DNA of 64,000 nucleotides from Acidaminobacter sp. JC074 (GTDB lineage Bacteria > Bacillota > Clostridia > Peptostreptococcales > Acidaminobacteraceae). Under the pieces are notes generated by a model that saw only the letters and a list, made by a program, of their open reading frames with translations, was not told the origin of the DNA and made no database searches. Of the stretch, positions 1 to 9,616 are shown one piece after another (position 1 is the first letter of the stretch; every line of letters begins with the position of its first letter). Both the position numbers and the translations under genes were made by a program. Location of the stretch: assembly GCF_022496765.1 (NCBI RefSeq), contig NZ_VANV01000019.1, positions 62,001 through 126,000 of the forward strand. Reading direction: 5' to 3'.

Positions 1-1
1 T

Positions 2-1174
2 TTAGGAACAGGAATTTCAACAGCCTGTATCAGTTTAATATCTCAATATATTGGATCTGGTAATGAAGACCATGCTAAAAAAGTCGCTGCGCAAGCCCTA
101 TCTTTTTCTTTTATATCATCACTTATTCTAGGGATTATCGGTGCTATATTTACACCACTAATCGTCAAACTACTGGGTGCTGAAGGCGCCGTTTTAGAAA
201 ATGGCATCATCTATCTAAGACTTATGATGTTTGGTCTGCCAACTGTTTTTCTTTTCTTCACATTTAATGCAATTAAACAATCTCAAGGTGACACTTTCTC
301 ACCTATGTTATTTTCTATATTATCTGTTACCCTAAACATCATACTTGATCCAATCTTAATGATTGTATTCGATATGGGTATTGCCGGTGCGGCCATTGCA
401 ACAATCTTTTCAAGAGGCTTATTTATAGTATTTGCCATAGGTTCTTTGTTTAAAGAATCTAAAAGACATATGAAACTGGACTATCATGACTTAAAGTTAG
501 ATATGATTGTTATTAAACAAATATTTCAAATCGGTTTACCCGCTTCTATCTCAAGCGTCATGTCATCATTTGGTTTTGGGGTATTAAATAACTTTGTTAT
601 TGGATTTGGTGTGCCGACTCTTACAGCTTTTGGTATTGGAAATCGTATTACAGGTTTGATCCTTATGCCTGCTATGGGCATCGGATCAGCACTGGGTGCT
701 ATTGTTGGAACAAACTTAGGTGCTGAAAATGTGCCTAGAGCTAAATCAGCGGTTAAGGTTTCCTTCTTACTTTCATCAGGCATACTCGTTGCAGGTGGGG
801 CTATCATTTTTGTCCTAGCAGAGCCGATTATTTTACAGTTTAACAATGTACCGGAAGTGGTCAGTCAGGCAACGGTTTACTTAAAGCTCATTATTGCAAC
901 CATACCACTTATGGCGGCATTCTCAGTTTTAAATGGCACCTTTATCGGTTCAGGTCATACTGGCTTATCACTCTTTATATCTGCTGGTAGACTATGGCTA
1001 CTAAGGATTCCGCTTATTGTTATCTTTAAAAACTTTACAAACCTTGGCACCAACTCTGTATGGTATGCCATGATACTGAGTAACCTGATTATTTGCCTGA
1101 TTGGCTATGCAATCTATAAAACAGGTACTTGGGAAACAAAAATAGTAAAAGAGCCACGTGTCAAAGTGGCATAA
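2..1174 (+). CDS. MATE-family multidrug/sodium antiporter, 5' end cut by window
   Basis: This is the C-terminal 390 residues of a MATE-type membrane exporter, which moves drugs or metabolites out in exchange for Na+ or H+. The frame is open from the first base, so the N-terminal part (roughly 60-70 residues for a usual length near 450) lies outside the window. About nine to ten hydrophobic segments can be seen. Family-like stretches include FNAIKQSQGDTFSPM, LNIILDPILM and IGSALGAIVGTNLGA, which match the repeated half-domain layout of MATE proteins. The gene ends in a strong hairpin terminator shared with the convergent small gene. The substrate cannot be told from sequence. Confidence 0.9.
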   Translation, partial: LGTGISTACISLISQYIGSGNEDHAKKVAAQALSFSFISSLILGIIGAIFTPLIVKLLGAEGAVLENGIIYLRLMMFGLPTVFLFFTFNAIKQSQGDTFSPMLFSILSVTLNIILDPILMIVFDMGIAGAAIATIFSRGLFIVFAIGSLFKESKRHMKLDYHDLKLDMIVIKQIFQIGLPASISSVMSSFGFGVLNNFVIGFGVPTLTAFGIGNRITGLILMPAMGIGSALGAIVGTNLGAENVPRAKSAVKVSFLLSSGILVAGGAIIFVLAEPIILQFNNVPEVVSQATVYLKLIIATIPLMAAFSVLNGTFIGSGHTGLSLFISAGRLWLLRIPLIVIFKNFTNLGTNSVWYAMILSNLIICLIGYAIYKTGTWETKIVKEPRVKVA

Positions 1175-1175
1175 G

Positions 1176-1204
1176 AAAAACGGTAGTTAATCTACCGTTT
1201 TTTT
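1176..1204. terminator. Bidirectional intrinsic terminator
   Basis: A six-base-pair stem CGGTAG/CTACCG with a 5-base loop is flanked by five A on the left and seven T on the right, so it works in both directions. It serves the MATE gene on the plus strand and the small OadB-motif gene on the minus strand, whose TAG stop lies inside the stem. Confidence 0.85.
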
Positions 1205-1419
1205 AACCATATAATGATACTAATAATAAAAAGAACTCCTATCAATAATACCGTTTCTATGCTAATTGACGAAGGTATTCTAGTGGCTACAAATGTAGCT
1301 GTAGGCCCATCTACACCACCTATTATACCTATTGCAGTTGCTTCATTCGATGCTTTGTTGATCCATATAAAAGCAACTAGTATTAAAACTATACTGATGA
1401 CAATATATCTCTTCTTCAA
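1192..1419 (-). CDS. Small membrane protein with the OadB-type GIIGGxDGPT motif
   Basis: A 75-residue protein with hydrophobic segments at about 5-22 and 54-72 and a central stretch IGIIGGVDGPTATFVAT. That stretch is the hallmark of the beta subunit of Na+-translocating decarboxylases (OadB/GcdB), where it lines the ion path. Those subunits are about 380-430 residues with many membrane segments, so this is a mini-protein that carries only the motif region. It starts 2 bases after the stop of the diguanylate cyclase gene and should be co-transcribed with it. No other decarboxylase subunit lies nearby. The function is unknown; the motif identity is clear, the role is not. Confidence 0.7.
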   Translation of the reverse strand: MKKRYIVISIVLILVAFIWINKASNEATAIGIIGGVDGPTATFVATRIPSSISIETVLLIGVLFIISIIIWLKKR

Positions 1420-1421
1420 AA

Positions 1422-3578
1422 CTACTCCATATCATTGTAGAAACTGATTTGATTTCTCCCCTTATCTTTGGCTACATATAAAGCATTATCTGCATTATGA
1501 ATGATTTGCTCCATAGTCATATCATTAGATGGAATCACACTGTAACCACCAATTGTAATGGTAATGATGTCTTCAATAGGCGAATAAGTATGCTCAATGG
1601 CATGGTCTTTGATGTTATAAGTCATTTCTTCTGCTACTTGTAAAGCACCATCGTAATCAACATTTGATAGGACCGCAACAAACTCATCACCACCATATCT
1701 CGCAACAAAGTCAATTTCACGTTTCAAAGCACGCTTTAACAGACTGGCTACTAAGAATAAACACTTATCACCTTCCACATGACCATAGTTGTCATTGTAT
1801 TCCTTAAAGAAATCAATATCAATAATCAATAGACTTACAAGTTCCTGCTGCCTTTTAGCCCTATGTAGCTCTCTTGTAAAATAATCGACAAACGATCGTC
1901 TGTTAGGAATATTTGTAAGAGCATCTATATAAGACATATGTGACAATTTCTCATTTAATACTTCCAGCTTATTCTGTGTTTTTATTCTCTCTTTAATCTC
2001 AGTTGATAACTTGAGAGATTCTTGTGAATTCTTTATGGCAATGGCTATATGAGATGCCAAAGTCATCAAGAGATTAAAATGATAAGAATTGTAAGCAGAT
2101 TCATTAGAAGACTGAACTGTCATAACTCCCACTACTTTCTCCTGTATCATCAGAGGAATCGCAATAATGGACTTTGAATTATGTCCCAAGTTGTTTCTAT
2201 CGAAATCTTTCTTATATTTTTCTTTTTCTGAAGAGAAGTTTTCTGTAAAAATCGCTTCTTTTTCTCTTACAACCCAAGCAATGATACTTGACTCATCTTC
2301 AATATCTAACTCTATCGCTTCTAAAGGTTCACCATATTGAAGCATTAGGTCCGTTGAAAGCTTTTGCTTTTTCTCATCGTATAAAAAAATACCAAAAAGA
2401 GTTGCATCCATAAGCTTATTGATGTTTTCATACAAGACATATAAGATTTTTCTAATATCTAAGGTTGATGTAATATCCTGACTAATAGCATTGATGGTGT
2501 TCATATCTTCATAAAGCTTTTGAATCTCATCCGTTTTTTTACGAAGCTCAACATTCTTCAAGCGATAGATTTCTTTTTCATGCATGGCTTTTTCAATATT
2601 GATCTGGGCATCGATGTTCTTTTGATGTTCTTCTTCAATATCTTTTTCATATGTCTCTCTCGTTTCAGCAAACATCTTATAATACTTGATGGCTTCAACT
2701 AAGTTTTCTTGAATCTCATAAATGTTTGCAGCATGAAGCGCTATGTCACCAAAACCTTTCTTATTGGCAAGAATCTTACTGATCTGCATGGCATCTTCTA
2801 CATACTCCAAGGCATCATTGTAAGCTTTTTCATCGATCAATATCTCAATCATCAATTCATAGGCCTGAATCAAAGTATGCTTTTCATGGAGCCTTCTCAT
2901 GATTGTAATAGATAAGTTCAGTTCAGATTTGGCTTCCTCATAATTGCCAATTGTCTTATAGATTTTACCTATAGAATAATGGGCATGAGAAATACCGATA
3001 TAATCTTCCTCTGTAGAAAAGTAATTGATGGCTAATCTGATTTGATCTAGGGCAGTTTCAAACTCACCTTTTTTAAAATGAACTTCTGCAAGATTTAGCT
3101 GACAAATCCCCACCAAAGAGTGAAATTCATTTTCTTTGGCCAAATCAAGACTCATATAGAAATAGTTTAGGGCTTCATCTAACATTTCTAAATGATTGTA
3201 TATGTCCCCAATATTATTGAGGATCATAGCCTCAGTATCCGTATCTGGATAGGCCTTAATATTTGCAAGACCTTTCATATAAGCCTCTAGGGCCTTGTCA
3301 TAATTTATAAATTCAAACTGTATTGTACCAATAATATTATAAGCAGTTGTTTTTTTCTCATCAAAGCCATGTTTATTGATCATAGCTAAGAGTTCATCAG
3401 CTATTTTTACAGCTTCAGACACCCTAGACATAACGATTAGAGCTCTAGCTTCTAAGATCTTAGCTTCAACTTTTAACTCTATATCTTGAATTTTCTCCTT
3501 AAAATCCAAGACCATCTCATATGCTTTTAAAGGGTCACTTCTTAAAATACTATCTACATACTCTAGTTGTTTTTTCAT
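1422..3578 (-). CDS. Diguanylate cyclase with TPR repeats and GAF domain
   Basis: A 718-residue soluble protein predicted to make cyclic di-GMP from two GTP. Residues 1 to about 320 form repeated TPR-like helices, followed by a charged coiled coil (about 320-365), a GAF domain (about 370-525) and a GGDEF domain (about 555-718). The active-site GGDEF lies at 629-633. An RxxD inhibitory site (R620, D623) sits at the standard distance upstream, so feedback inhibition by c-di-GMP is likely. No membrane segment is present, so it senses a cytoplasmic signal or partner. The start has AGGAGA at good spacing. The OadB-motif mini-protein follows 2 bases downstream. Confidence 0.93.
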   Translation of the reverse strand: MKKQLEYVDSILRSDPLKAYEMVLDFKEKIQDIELKVEAKILEARALIVMSRVSEAVKIADELLAMINKHGFDEKKTTAYNIIGTIQFEFINYDKALEAYMKGLANIKAYPDTDTEAMILNNIGDIYNHLEMLDEALNYFYMSLDLAKENEFHSLVGICQLNLAEVHFKKGEFETALDQIRLAINYFSTEEDYIGISHAHYSIGKIYKTIGNYEEAKSELNLSITIMRRLHEKHTLIQAYELMIEILIDEKAYNDALEYVEDAMQISKILANKKGFGDIALHAANIYEIQENLVEAIKYYKMFAETRETYEKDIEEEHQKNIDAQINIEKAMHEKEIYRLKNVELRKKTDEIQKLYEDMNTINAISQDITSTLDIRKILYVLYENINKLMDATLFGIFLYDEKKQKLSTDLMLQYGEPLEAIELDIEDESSIIAWVVREKEAIFTENFSSEKEKYKKDFDRNNLGHNSKSIIAIPLMIQEKVVGVMTVQSSNESAYNSYHFNLLMTLASHIAIAIKNSQESLKLSTEIKERIKTQNKLEVLNEKLSHMSYIDALTNIPNRRSFVDYFTRELHRAKRQQELVSLLIIDIDFFKEYNDNYGHVEGDKCLFLVASLLKRALKREIDFVARYGGDEFVAVLSNVDYDGALQVAEEMTYNIKDHAIEHTYSPIEDIITITIGGYSVIPSNDMTMEQIIHNADNALYVAKDKGRNQISFYNDME

Positions 3579-3649
3579 ACACTTCTCCTTCTATTACATA
3601 ATACCCCAAATTAGAGAATCTATCTATATTTAATTGTGATAATGACATT

Positions 3650-3679
3650 TTGCTTAAATCAGGTGATTCGTGGTATAAA
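3650..3679 (+). promoter_or_regulatory. Candidate promoter of the APH-type kinase gene
   Basis: TTGCTT, 18 bases, then TATAAA, with TGG just before the -10 (extended -10 type). It sits 18 bases before the AAGGAGG ribosome site region of the downstream gene. Confidence 0.45.
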
Positions 3680-3696
3680 TTTATTAAGGAGGGCTT

Positions 3697-4650
3697 ATGG
3701 CAGTACAAAGATATTCAAGAAACGAAATGCAGGCAATTGTAGAGAGCATCCTAAAAAAGGATGTTGTTCTCCTACCGATTGGCAATCATGAACTTAGAAG
3801 ACATTTGGTCTATAAGGTTAAGACAGAAGAAGGCGATTTTGCCTTTAAATATTACTATCAAGATACCTATGGCGGCAGAGAAATCTCTACTTTGAAATTA
3901 CTTGACCAATCTCAAATTAAGCATGCTAAACTAGTGAGTTCTGGAACATTTGGTCAGGAAAGAGAATGGCTTTTAATGGAGATGTTAGACGGCATGCCAA
4001 TGGATAAAATCATGAAGCATATTCCAGAAGATGAGCTGCTGGATATTTATAAGTCCATGGGCGAGGAGCTGGCTAAACTTCATGAATATAAGAAGTTTGA
4101 CCATTACGGCAGTCTAGATGCAAATCTTAAGTTTGTAAAACCATACAGCGACTTTAAGAAAGCCTTCTTAGAAAGTAACCGTTATGCATTTGACAAGGTA
4201 AAATCTTGTGATCATGATATCAAGGATTTTCTGCTCCATGGTCTAAAAATGATAGAAAACAACCTGTTTCTTCTTGATTATATAACAAGCCCCACACTGA
4301 CTCACTTTGATTATTCACCTAGAAATATATTTATTTCTAAAGAAAACGGTCAGAGAAAATTCAAGGCCATTCTTGACTTTGAACTGTGCAGGCCTTGGGA
4401 CAAAAATGCGGATTTCACCCATCTCATGTTAAGAGACTTTCCAGAAAACCCTAAAGCAGAACTGGCATTTTTTGAAGGCTATAGGACCTATTCAAAACTG
4501 GACAAAAACATGCATAAAACCATGGACTTATATATGCTCACATTATGTGTGAACGTGTGCTCATGGGCAAAAGATATTGCGCCAGTTTATTATGACAGGG
4601 CCTATAACAAGCTCATACAACTTTTAACTCAATCTAGAAATTTAAAATAG
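3697..4650 (+). CDS. APH/choline-kinase family phosphotransferase
   Basis: A 317-residue protein with the aminoglycoside phosphotransferase fold. The catalytic loop reads HFDYSPRNIF (HxDxxxxN type, with D and N for catalysis and Mg2+), and the metal-binding DFG-equivalent reads ILDFELCRPW about 25 residues later. The N-terminal lobe shows a kinase-like VKTEEGDFAFKYY strand. Substrates in this family range from aminoglycosides to choline, homoserine and sugars, and nothing here chooses between them. It stands alone, divergent from the diguanylate cyclase and convergent with the giant gene. AAGGAGGGC precedes the ATG. Confidence 0.85.
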   Translation: MAVQRYSRNEMQAIVESILKKDVVLLPIGNHELRRHLVYKVKTEEGDFAFKYYYQDTYGGREISTLKLLDQSQIKHAKLVSSGTFGQEREWLLMEMLDGMPMDKIMKHIPEDELLDIYKSMGEELAKLHEYKKFDHYGSLDANLKFVKPYSDFKKAFLESNRYAFDKVKSCDHDIKDFLLHGLKMIENNLFLLDYITSPTLTHFDYSPRNIFISKENGQRKFKAILDFELCRPWDKNADFTHLMLRDFPENPKAELAFFEGYRTYSKLDKNMHKTMDLYMLTLCVNVCSWAKDIAPVYYDRAYNKLIQLLTQSRNLK

Positions 4651-4668
4651 GGACACTTACGTGTCCCT
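4649..4668. terminator. Hairpin between convergent genes
   Basis: Perfect 8-bp stem AGGGACAC/GTGTCCCT with a TTAC loop, containing the stop codons of both convergent genes. On the minus strand it is followed by ATTTTAAATTT, a weak U-tract; on the plus strand there is none. It most likely ends the giant minus-strand gene. Confidence 0.5.
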
Positions 4669-7600
4669 AAATGCTGCTTTCATTTTTTCTAAGGTTAGAA
4701 GTTGACTCCTCAAATAATCTGTAGGCTTGTAATTCTCATCATAAGTAAGATGTTCACCAATATCAGGTACCCTCGGTGTTATCATAACTTCTCTTAAATG
4801 CTCTAAACTCAGTATCCTATTGTTGATCTCGGAATAAACTTTTTCTATTTCTCCAAAGATAACAAGGGCATTTTCAAGACATACCTTCGATAGGTCAAAT
4901 AGGGCCGCCTTTGAAACATCCTTTATATAACGTGGATACACATATGGCAACATCAAGTTAACTGACGGTAAGAAATTATAAGTGGCTTGCCTTTTAACAG
5001 AGTCCCCTCCTATAAATGGATAAACATCTGATTCATTAAACCAAACACGTATTTTAGGGATATAATAAGCACTAGAAATCTTCATACCTTCCAGTTCAAA
5101 CAGCTTTCTCCCCCTTTCAGACATGATGCCTACTACAACTTCGTCCACCTCAATACTTTCCTTTTTCAGATAACGGTTGATGGCTTTAAGACGATTGCCC
5201 TTGTCCACCAAATCATCCACAAGTATGATGGGTTTATCATAAGCCTTTAATACCCGCGCCTGGTCCTCAATGGAAATATAACCAGGATAAGACCATACAT
5301 CGTATTTGAGTATTTCCTCATCATAGTAACGTTCTGTATGGAAAGCCTTTGTAATGGTATTAGGCAATAGCCACCTTTTAAAGATATCACCATAAGGCAC
5401 ACATATTGAAGAACCCACTTGGCCATTATCTACAACAGTTACTTGATTTCTACGAGTAATTTCTCTAATCAAATGATTGTACAGCATGGACCGATCAAAG
5501 GATAAGACTAAGATACCTGGATAAAGGTTGACCAAAGCTTGTTGTAAGTTTGTTCTAACAAGTTTAATCATATAACGTATAGACTCATTTTGCCTATAAT
5601 CTGCTTTCATCCTTGTTGTACCATCTAAGTTAATCACAACAGGTCTACGCATATCGACTGCAAACAAGAGCTCGTCTGAATAAGTACACCTATGTTCAAC
5701 AAAGCCACTTTTTACAATAACTCCCTTAACTTCTTTGTTCATCTTATGAGGATCATGACATTTTACAACTGCATACTCATAACCTTGTGGTATTAAATGC
5801 ATCAAGGTTTCTGTTAAAATGATTTGATCAAGTGCATGATGCTTTTGGGTGGGCTTCATGGCAATTTCATCTACGATGACAATCTTCTCAATCTTCTCTG
5901 AAGCTATTTCTTTTAAAACATCTAAACTCTTTATTTCTTCAAATAAATGTTCTCGCTTCGCCTTAGCATATACGGTAAAAGCTAAAACTTCTTCTGTCGA
6001 AGCTTCTACGACCATTAAGATTTCACGCTCTAATCCAGCTTGCCCTTGATAGAGTCCTTTGATACGGTCATAAGGTATATCAAACTTTAAGCACGTCTCT
6101 TCCAAATTCTCATACGACTTTAGTGCAATCACTTTAACCGCCATATCACTAAGAGCTACAACAGACTTGAACTGTGGCTCATTTTTATACAGACGGTTTT
6201 TCTTGATAAAGTACATAGCCAAATCATCAATGACATCAGAGGAATCCCAGTTTTTATCAAGATTACGACGAATTTGAGCAACATCAATCATATCGTATCT
6301 GTACTCTAGAGATCTTATTATGACGTCGTTTCTCATAAGACCAATGCGCTTTTTAATTAAGTCTTCATGTTCTTCTGTATGTTTGATAGAATCTCTTTTA
6401 TAGATAATATGAGGCATATCAAAGATATCATGTTCTGGATCATCATAAAGGTGGTCTTGTATCAAGGCTTCTTCACCAACGATGATGTAGACATCTTTAT
6501 CTTTAAACTGGCCTCTTAATTTCCTCAAGTAATCACTATTTCTTAAGTTAATGGGCATGTGCTGTGGAAATGTATGGACATGCATCTGATCTGCTATGGA
6601 CATATCCACAATTTTTTTTCGCATCAATGATGGTTGCGTTCTTCTTCGCCACTGAAATTCAGAAATATGAATGTAAACTTCAAATCCCATTTTAAAAGCA
6701 TCTACAGCTGCAGATTTTTGCCCCAGTGAGAAGGGATCAAATGTACCATTGTAAAAGGCAACCTTATCAAAGGTTTTATAAGTCATGTTTCCACTAAAAA
6801 ACTCAAAGTCCGCGATAAACTTATAAACATAATGAAGGCCAACAGAATAATTAAATATATCCAATTGATCTTGATTGTTGTCCATTAAAAAGAAATGAAG
6901 CTTCTTGTAAATCATGCCGTATATCTTATGACGTTCTTCTAAGGTCAAGTCAAGATTACCAATAATTTCTTTTGACAAGACATTGAAAGCACTTTGAGAC
7001 GTCAGCTTGTCGCCTGAATAGAAACCTTTAAATACACAACCAAGTAGGTCATCCATGTGTTCTAAAGAGCCTAGACTCAACCATTTCTGAATCATTGTGC
7101 CCAGTGTATCGAGTAAAAGTACACGTATTCTAACACCGGCATTGTTCATCTTTATTTTAATGTCTTCGACAATCTCTTTGTATTCCTTGATTTCTAATGT
7201 TGGTACCAGCTGTCCTAAATAGTGCGGCATATAACGTGTAAAACCATAACCTTCTATTTCAAGTGCTCGAATAAGCTCAATAACTATGTCATTCTTCTGC
7301 TCACTGGTAAGCTCTTCAAACAAGTTAAGCAGACACTCTCCAGCCTTATTTCTTACAGACTCAAACTCAGAAACCTTAAGAATATTACAAAAGTGCATGG
7401 AAGTATAAAATTTTTCTTTTTCATCTTGTATCAATGAGTATCTATACAGCATGTCAATTTGAGCGACCTTAACAGTCTTAGGTGTAGCAGATTTTAGATT
7501 ACTTAAATACATACTCGACTTTACTGCTTCAATAGACAAGTCATCTCCAGTCTCCATCAAATCTTCTAAGAAATAGGATTCAACGACGGTTTGACATCTT

Positions 7601-9450
7601 GGTCTTGAAGTCAACGACGCTATGATTTGATTGGATGAAGTCGTTTTTAGTAAGTTTCTCAACTGCATCAAGGCCATCATTCTGATATCATCTGTAGAAT
7701 GTAAATGTTTTTCAATAAACTTTATGATGTCTTTATAATGTCCTTGAAGACACCTTTCTGGTAATACTTCAACGATCTCAAGCATAAACATAACAGCTGC
7801 AGCATCTAAATCTCTCTCATAGTAAGACATTAATAAACTAGACAACATATCTCCAAAACTATCGTCAGCATGTCTAAATAAGCTTACTAAAAGCTCCTTA
7901 TGACTTGTAATTTGGCGCTGTCTTTTAATAGGCGTCAGCCTTATATCATCATAAATAAAGTGATTGATAATGGACTTTATGAGGTTGAACTTGGTTTCAA
8001 CCGTATAGGTTACTTGAGCCCTTTCAGGCAGTTCCTTAGTATAGTTTTCATCATAGTCTGCAATCAGCTGACCAATCAGCTGACTAGAGGCTTTTCTGAC
8101 ATCTTCTTCACCATGTATCATATAATTATTAAGAAAATGAATGGTAATGAGCTTTTGTTCTGGTGTCAGATAGGTAGAATACTCTTCAAATATAAAGAGA
8201 TAACGTCTTAACATCAAAACATCTTTTTCATCTTTGGCAACTTGTATTAGTTCATTCAAACTTTCCACATGTCTTAGTTGATGCATGAGCTGAATGCTCT
8301 TCTCAATTGCTAAGACCTTGATATGATCAGTTATCTTTTGGCCATGATCAAGTATATCGTATGCTGTTTTAACATGACTTTTCTTTTCAGGCAAACTATG
8401 GCCTATGTAGTTTTGAACCTCAGTATCTATGCCAAGAGATCCCAAATACATATGAAAGTTTTTTAACTTGAGATAAACCTTTTCATAACGCTTGATTTTT
8501 TTATCATCCAAGTTATCAAGTTTGTCTAATATAACTTTAAATGATTCATCTACTGTTAAGAATTTCATCTTAAAGTTACCTGGCTTTGACTTAGATCTTT
8601 TTACACAAAAGTCAGAGTAAATAAGTATCAGCGATTCCACGCTCAGACTCTCAAGTTCTAAATCCCAAGTCGAGTGATACACAGCTACATTCTTGATATA
8701 CTTGATGTCCAGTTCACTAAACCAGTGATAGGTATAATAATAATGGTAATAGGCAATCTTTTTGGACTCCTCCGGTCTGCAACCAAACTTACCGATATCA
8801 TGACCTGCAGCTGCACCTGAAACTCTTCCCAGGTCTATATCAACACCACAAGCCTTCAACTGTCTACCAAGTTTTAAGGCAAGATAATGAACACCTAGAA
8901 TATGTTCTATGGTCGAATGTCCCGTCACTTCATAATTCAGTTTCATCATTTCATAGATGTATTGATTGTTAAAGGCATCAGAAAATGTTTTGTATTCACT
9001 CTGATCTTCAAGAGATAAGACCTCTTCCTTTGTGAGTAGTTCAAAGGGATAAACACTCATAAAAGTGTCGTCCTCTGACTGCTTTTGAAACTCAGAAAAG
9101 ACCCTCAACATGGTCAAATAAAGCTCAAATGGTTTCGAATCAAAATCCAGTTCTATAGTAACGGCATCTGGAAAGGACTTTGATAAGACATATTGATAGG
9201 TGACCGATAAAAAATCTTCTTTCATAGGCTCATCAAAGATATCTGCATAGATGGTTTCGTAGGCATTTTTTAAAGCTTGACAAGTAAAGTCCTTATTCTC
9301 CACATGTTTTAATAAGACATGATAAAAAGACTTAGATGATATGGCATCTAATAAAAAGTCCTTTTTCAACTGCATCATCAAAAGAAAACGCCAGTTAGAT
9401 ACACGCCGTTTTATCGTCGTAATTATTTTTGCTGTTAATTCTCTATTCAT
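4657..9450 (-). CDS. Giant HD / HEAT-like / nucleotidyltransferase-like / PRTase multidomain protein
   Basis: A 1597-residue cytoplasmic protein of unknown function. Residue numbers below count from an in-frame ATG at 9456. An HD-type domain occupies about 175-265 (H180, H185, H219-D220, H261). A long all-helical HEAT-like region runs from about 370 to 880. A nucleotidyltransferase-like domain starts with NGTFDPFSLGQ (903-913), in which the usual HxGH signature is changed to SLGQ. A GNAT-like stretch spans about 1140-1260. A phosphoribosyltransferase domain carries the PRPP loop ILVDDLVDKG at 1411-1420. The ATG at 9450 is preferred because AGGGAG lies 6 bases upstream of it and 0 bases from the ATG at 9456. 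It lies downstream of purD beyond a terminator, so it is probably a separate unit. PRPP or a nucleotide as ligand is an inference. Confidence 0.8.
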   Translation of the reverse strand: MNRELTAKIITTIKRRVSNWRFLLMMQLKKDFLLDAISSKSFYHVLLKHVENKDFTCQALKNAYETIYADIFDEPMKEDFLSVTYQYVLSKSFPDAVTIELDFDSKPFELYLTMLRVFSEFQKQSEDDTFMSVYPFELLTKEEVLSLEDQSEYKTFSDAFNNQYIYEMMKLNYEVTGHSTIEHILGVHYLALKLGRQLKACGVDIDLGRVSGAAAGHDIGKFGCRPEESKKIAYYHYYYTYHWFSELDIKYIKNVAVYHSTWDLELESLSVESLILIYSDFCVKRSKSKPGNFKMKFLTVDESFKVILDKLDNLDDKKIKRYEKVYLKLKNFHMYLGSLGIDTEVQNYIGHSLPEKKSHVKTAYDILDHGQKITDHIKVLAIEKSIQLMHQLRHVESLNELIQVAKDEKDVLMLRRYLFIFEEYSTYLTPEQKLITIHFLNNYMIHGEEDVRKASSQLIGQLIADYDENYTKELPERAQVTYTVETKFNLIKSIINHFIYDDIRLTPIKRQRQITSHKELLVSLFRHADDSFGDMLSSLLMSYYERDLDAAAVMFMLEIVEVLPERCLQGHYKDIIKFIEKHLHSTDDIRMMALMQLRNLLKTTSSNQIIASLTSRPRCQTVVESYFLEDLMETGDDLSIEAVKSSMYLSNLKSATPKTVKVAQIDMLYRYSLIQDEKEKFYTSMHFCNILKVSEFESVRNKAGECLLNLFEELTSEQKNDIVIELIRALEIEGYGFTRYMPHYLGQLVPTLEIKEYKEIVEDIKIKMNNAGVRIRVLLLDTLGTMIQKWLSLGSLEHMDDLLGCVFKGFYSGDKLTSQSAFNVLSKEIIGNLDLTLEERHKIYGMIYKKLHFFLMDNNQDQLDIFNYSVGLHYVYKFIADFEFFSGNMTYKTFDKVAFYNGTFDPFSLGQKSAAVDAFKMGFEVYIHISEFQWRRRTQPSLMRKKIVDMSIADQMHVHTFPQHMPINLRNSDYLRKLRGQFKDKDVYIIVGEEALIQDHLYDDPEHDIFDMPHIIYKRDSIKHTEEHEDLIKKRIGLMRNDVIIRSLEYRYDMIDVAQIRRNLDKNWDSSDVIDDLAMYFIKKNRLYKNEPQFKSVVALSDMAVKVIALKSYENLEETCLKFDIPYDRIKGLYQGQAGLEREILMVVEASTEEVLAFTVYAKAKREHLFEEIKSLDVLKEIASEKIEKIVIVDEIAMKPTQKHHALDQIILTETLMHLIPQGYEYAVVKCHDPHKMNKEVKGVIVKSGFVEHRCTYSDELLFAVDMRRPVVINLDGTTRMKADYRQNESIRYMIKLVRTNLQQALVNLYPGILVLSFDRSMLYNHLIREITRRNQVTVVDNGQVGSSICVPYGDIFKRWLLPNTITKAFHTERYYDEEILKYDVWSYPGYISIEDQARVLKAYDKPIILVDDLVDKGNRLKAINRYLKKESIEVDEVVVGIMSERGRKLFELEGMKISSAYYIPKIRVWFNESDVYPFIGGDSVKRQATYNFLPSVNLMLPYVYPRYIKDVSKAALFDLSKVCLENALVIFGEIEKVYSEINNRILSLEHLREVMITPRVPDIGEHLTYDENYKPTDYLRSQLLTLEKMKAAFRDT

Positions 9451-9585
9451 AAACATCTCCCTAAAAGATTGATACCCATAAACTATCTAAAAATTCTGTT
9501 AATTTATTTTACTGGACAATAACAGAAAAATACACAATATTGTTATAAAAGTACACATTATCATGACTTATATCTTAATTATAAC

Positions 9586-9616
9586 AAAAATCACAATGGC
9601 TAGCATTGTGATTTTG
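9586..9616 (-). terminator. Terminator of the purC-F-M-N-H-D operon
   Basis: Eight-bp stem TCACAATG/CATTGTGA with a GCTAG loop; on the minus strand it runs into TTTTTGTTAT. The end of purD overlaps the hairpin. The plus strand also shows four T, so some bidirectional activity is possible. Confidence 0.8.

Noticed and set aside
7900..8211. 103-codon plus-strand frame inside the giant gene
   Set aside because: Opposite-strand shadow of a continuous 1597-codon gene.
9457..9599. Possible promoter of the giant gene
   Set aside because: The region is AT-rich with several weak matches, none with a convincing -35/-10 pair, so no position was annotated.
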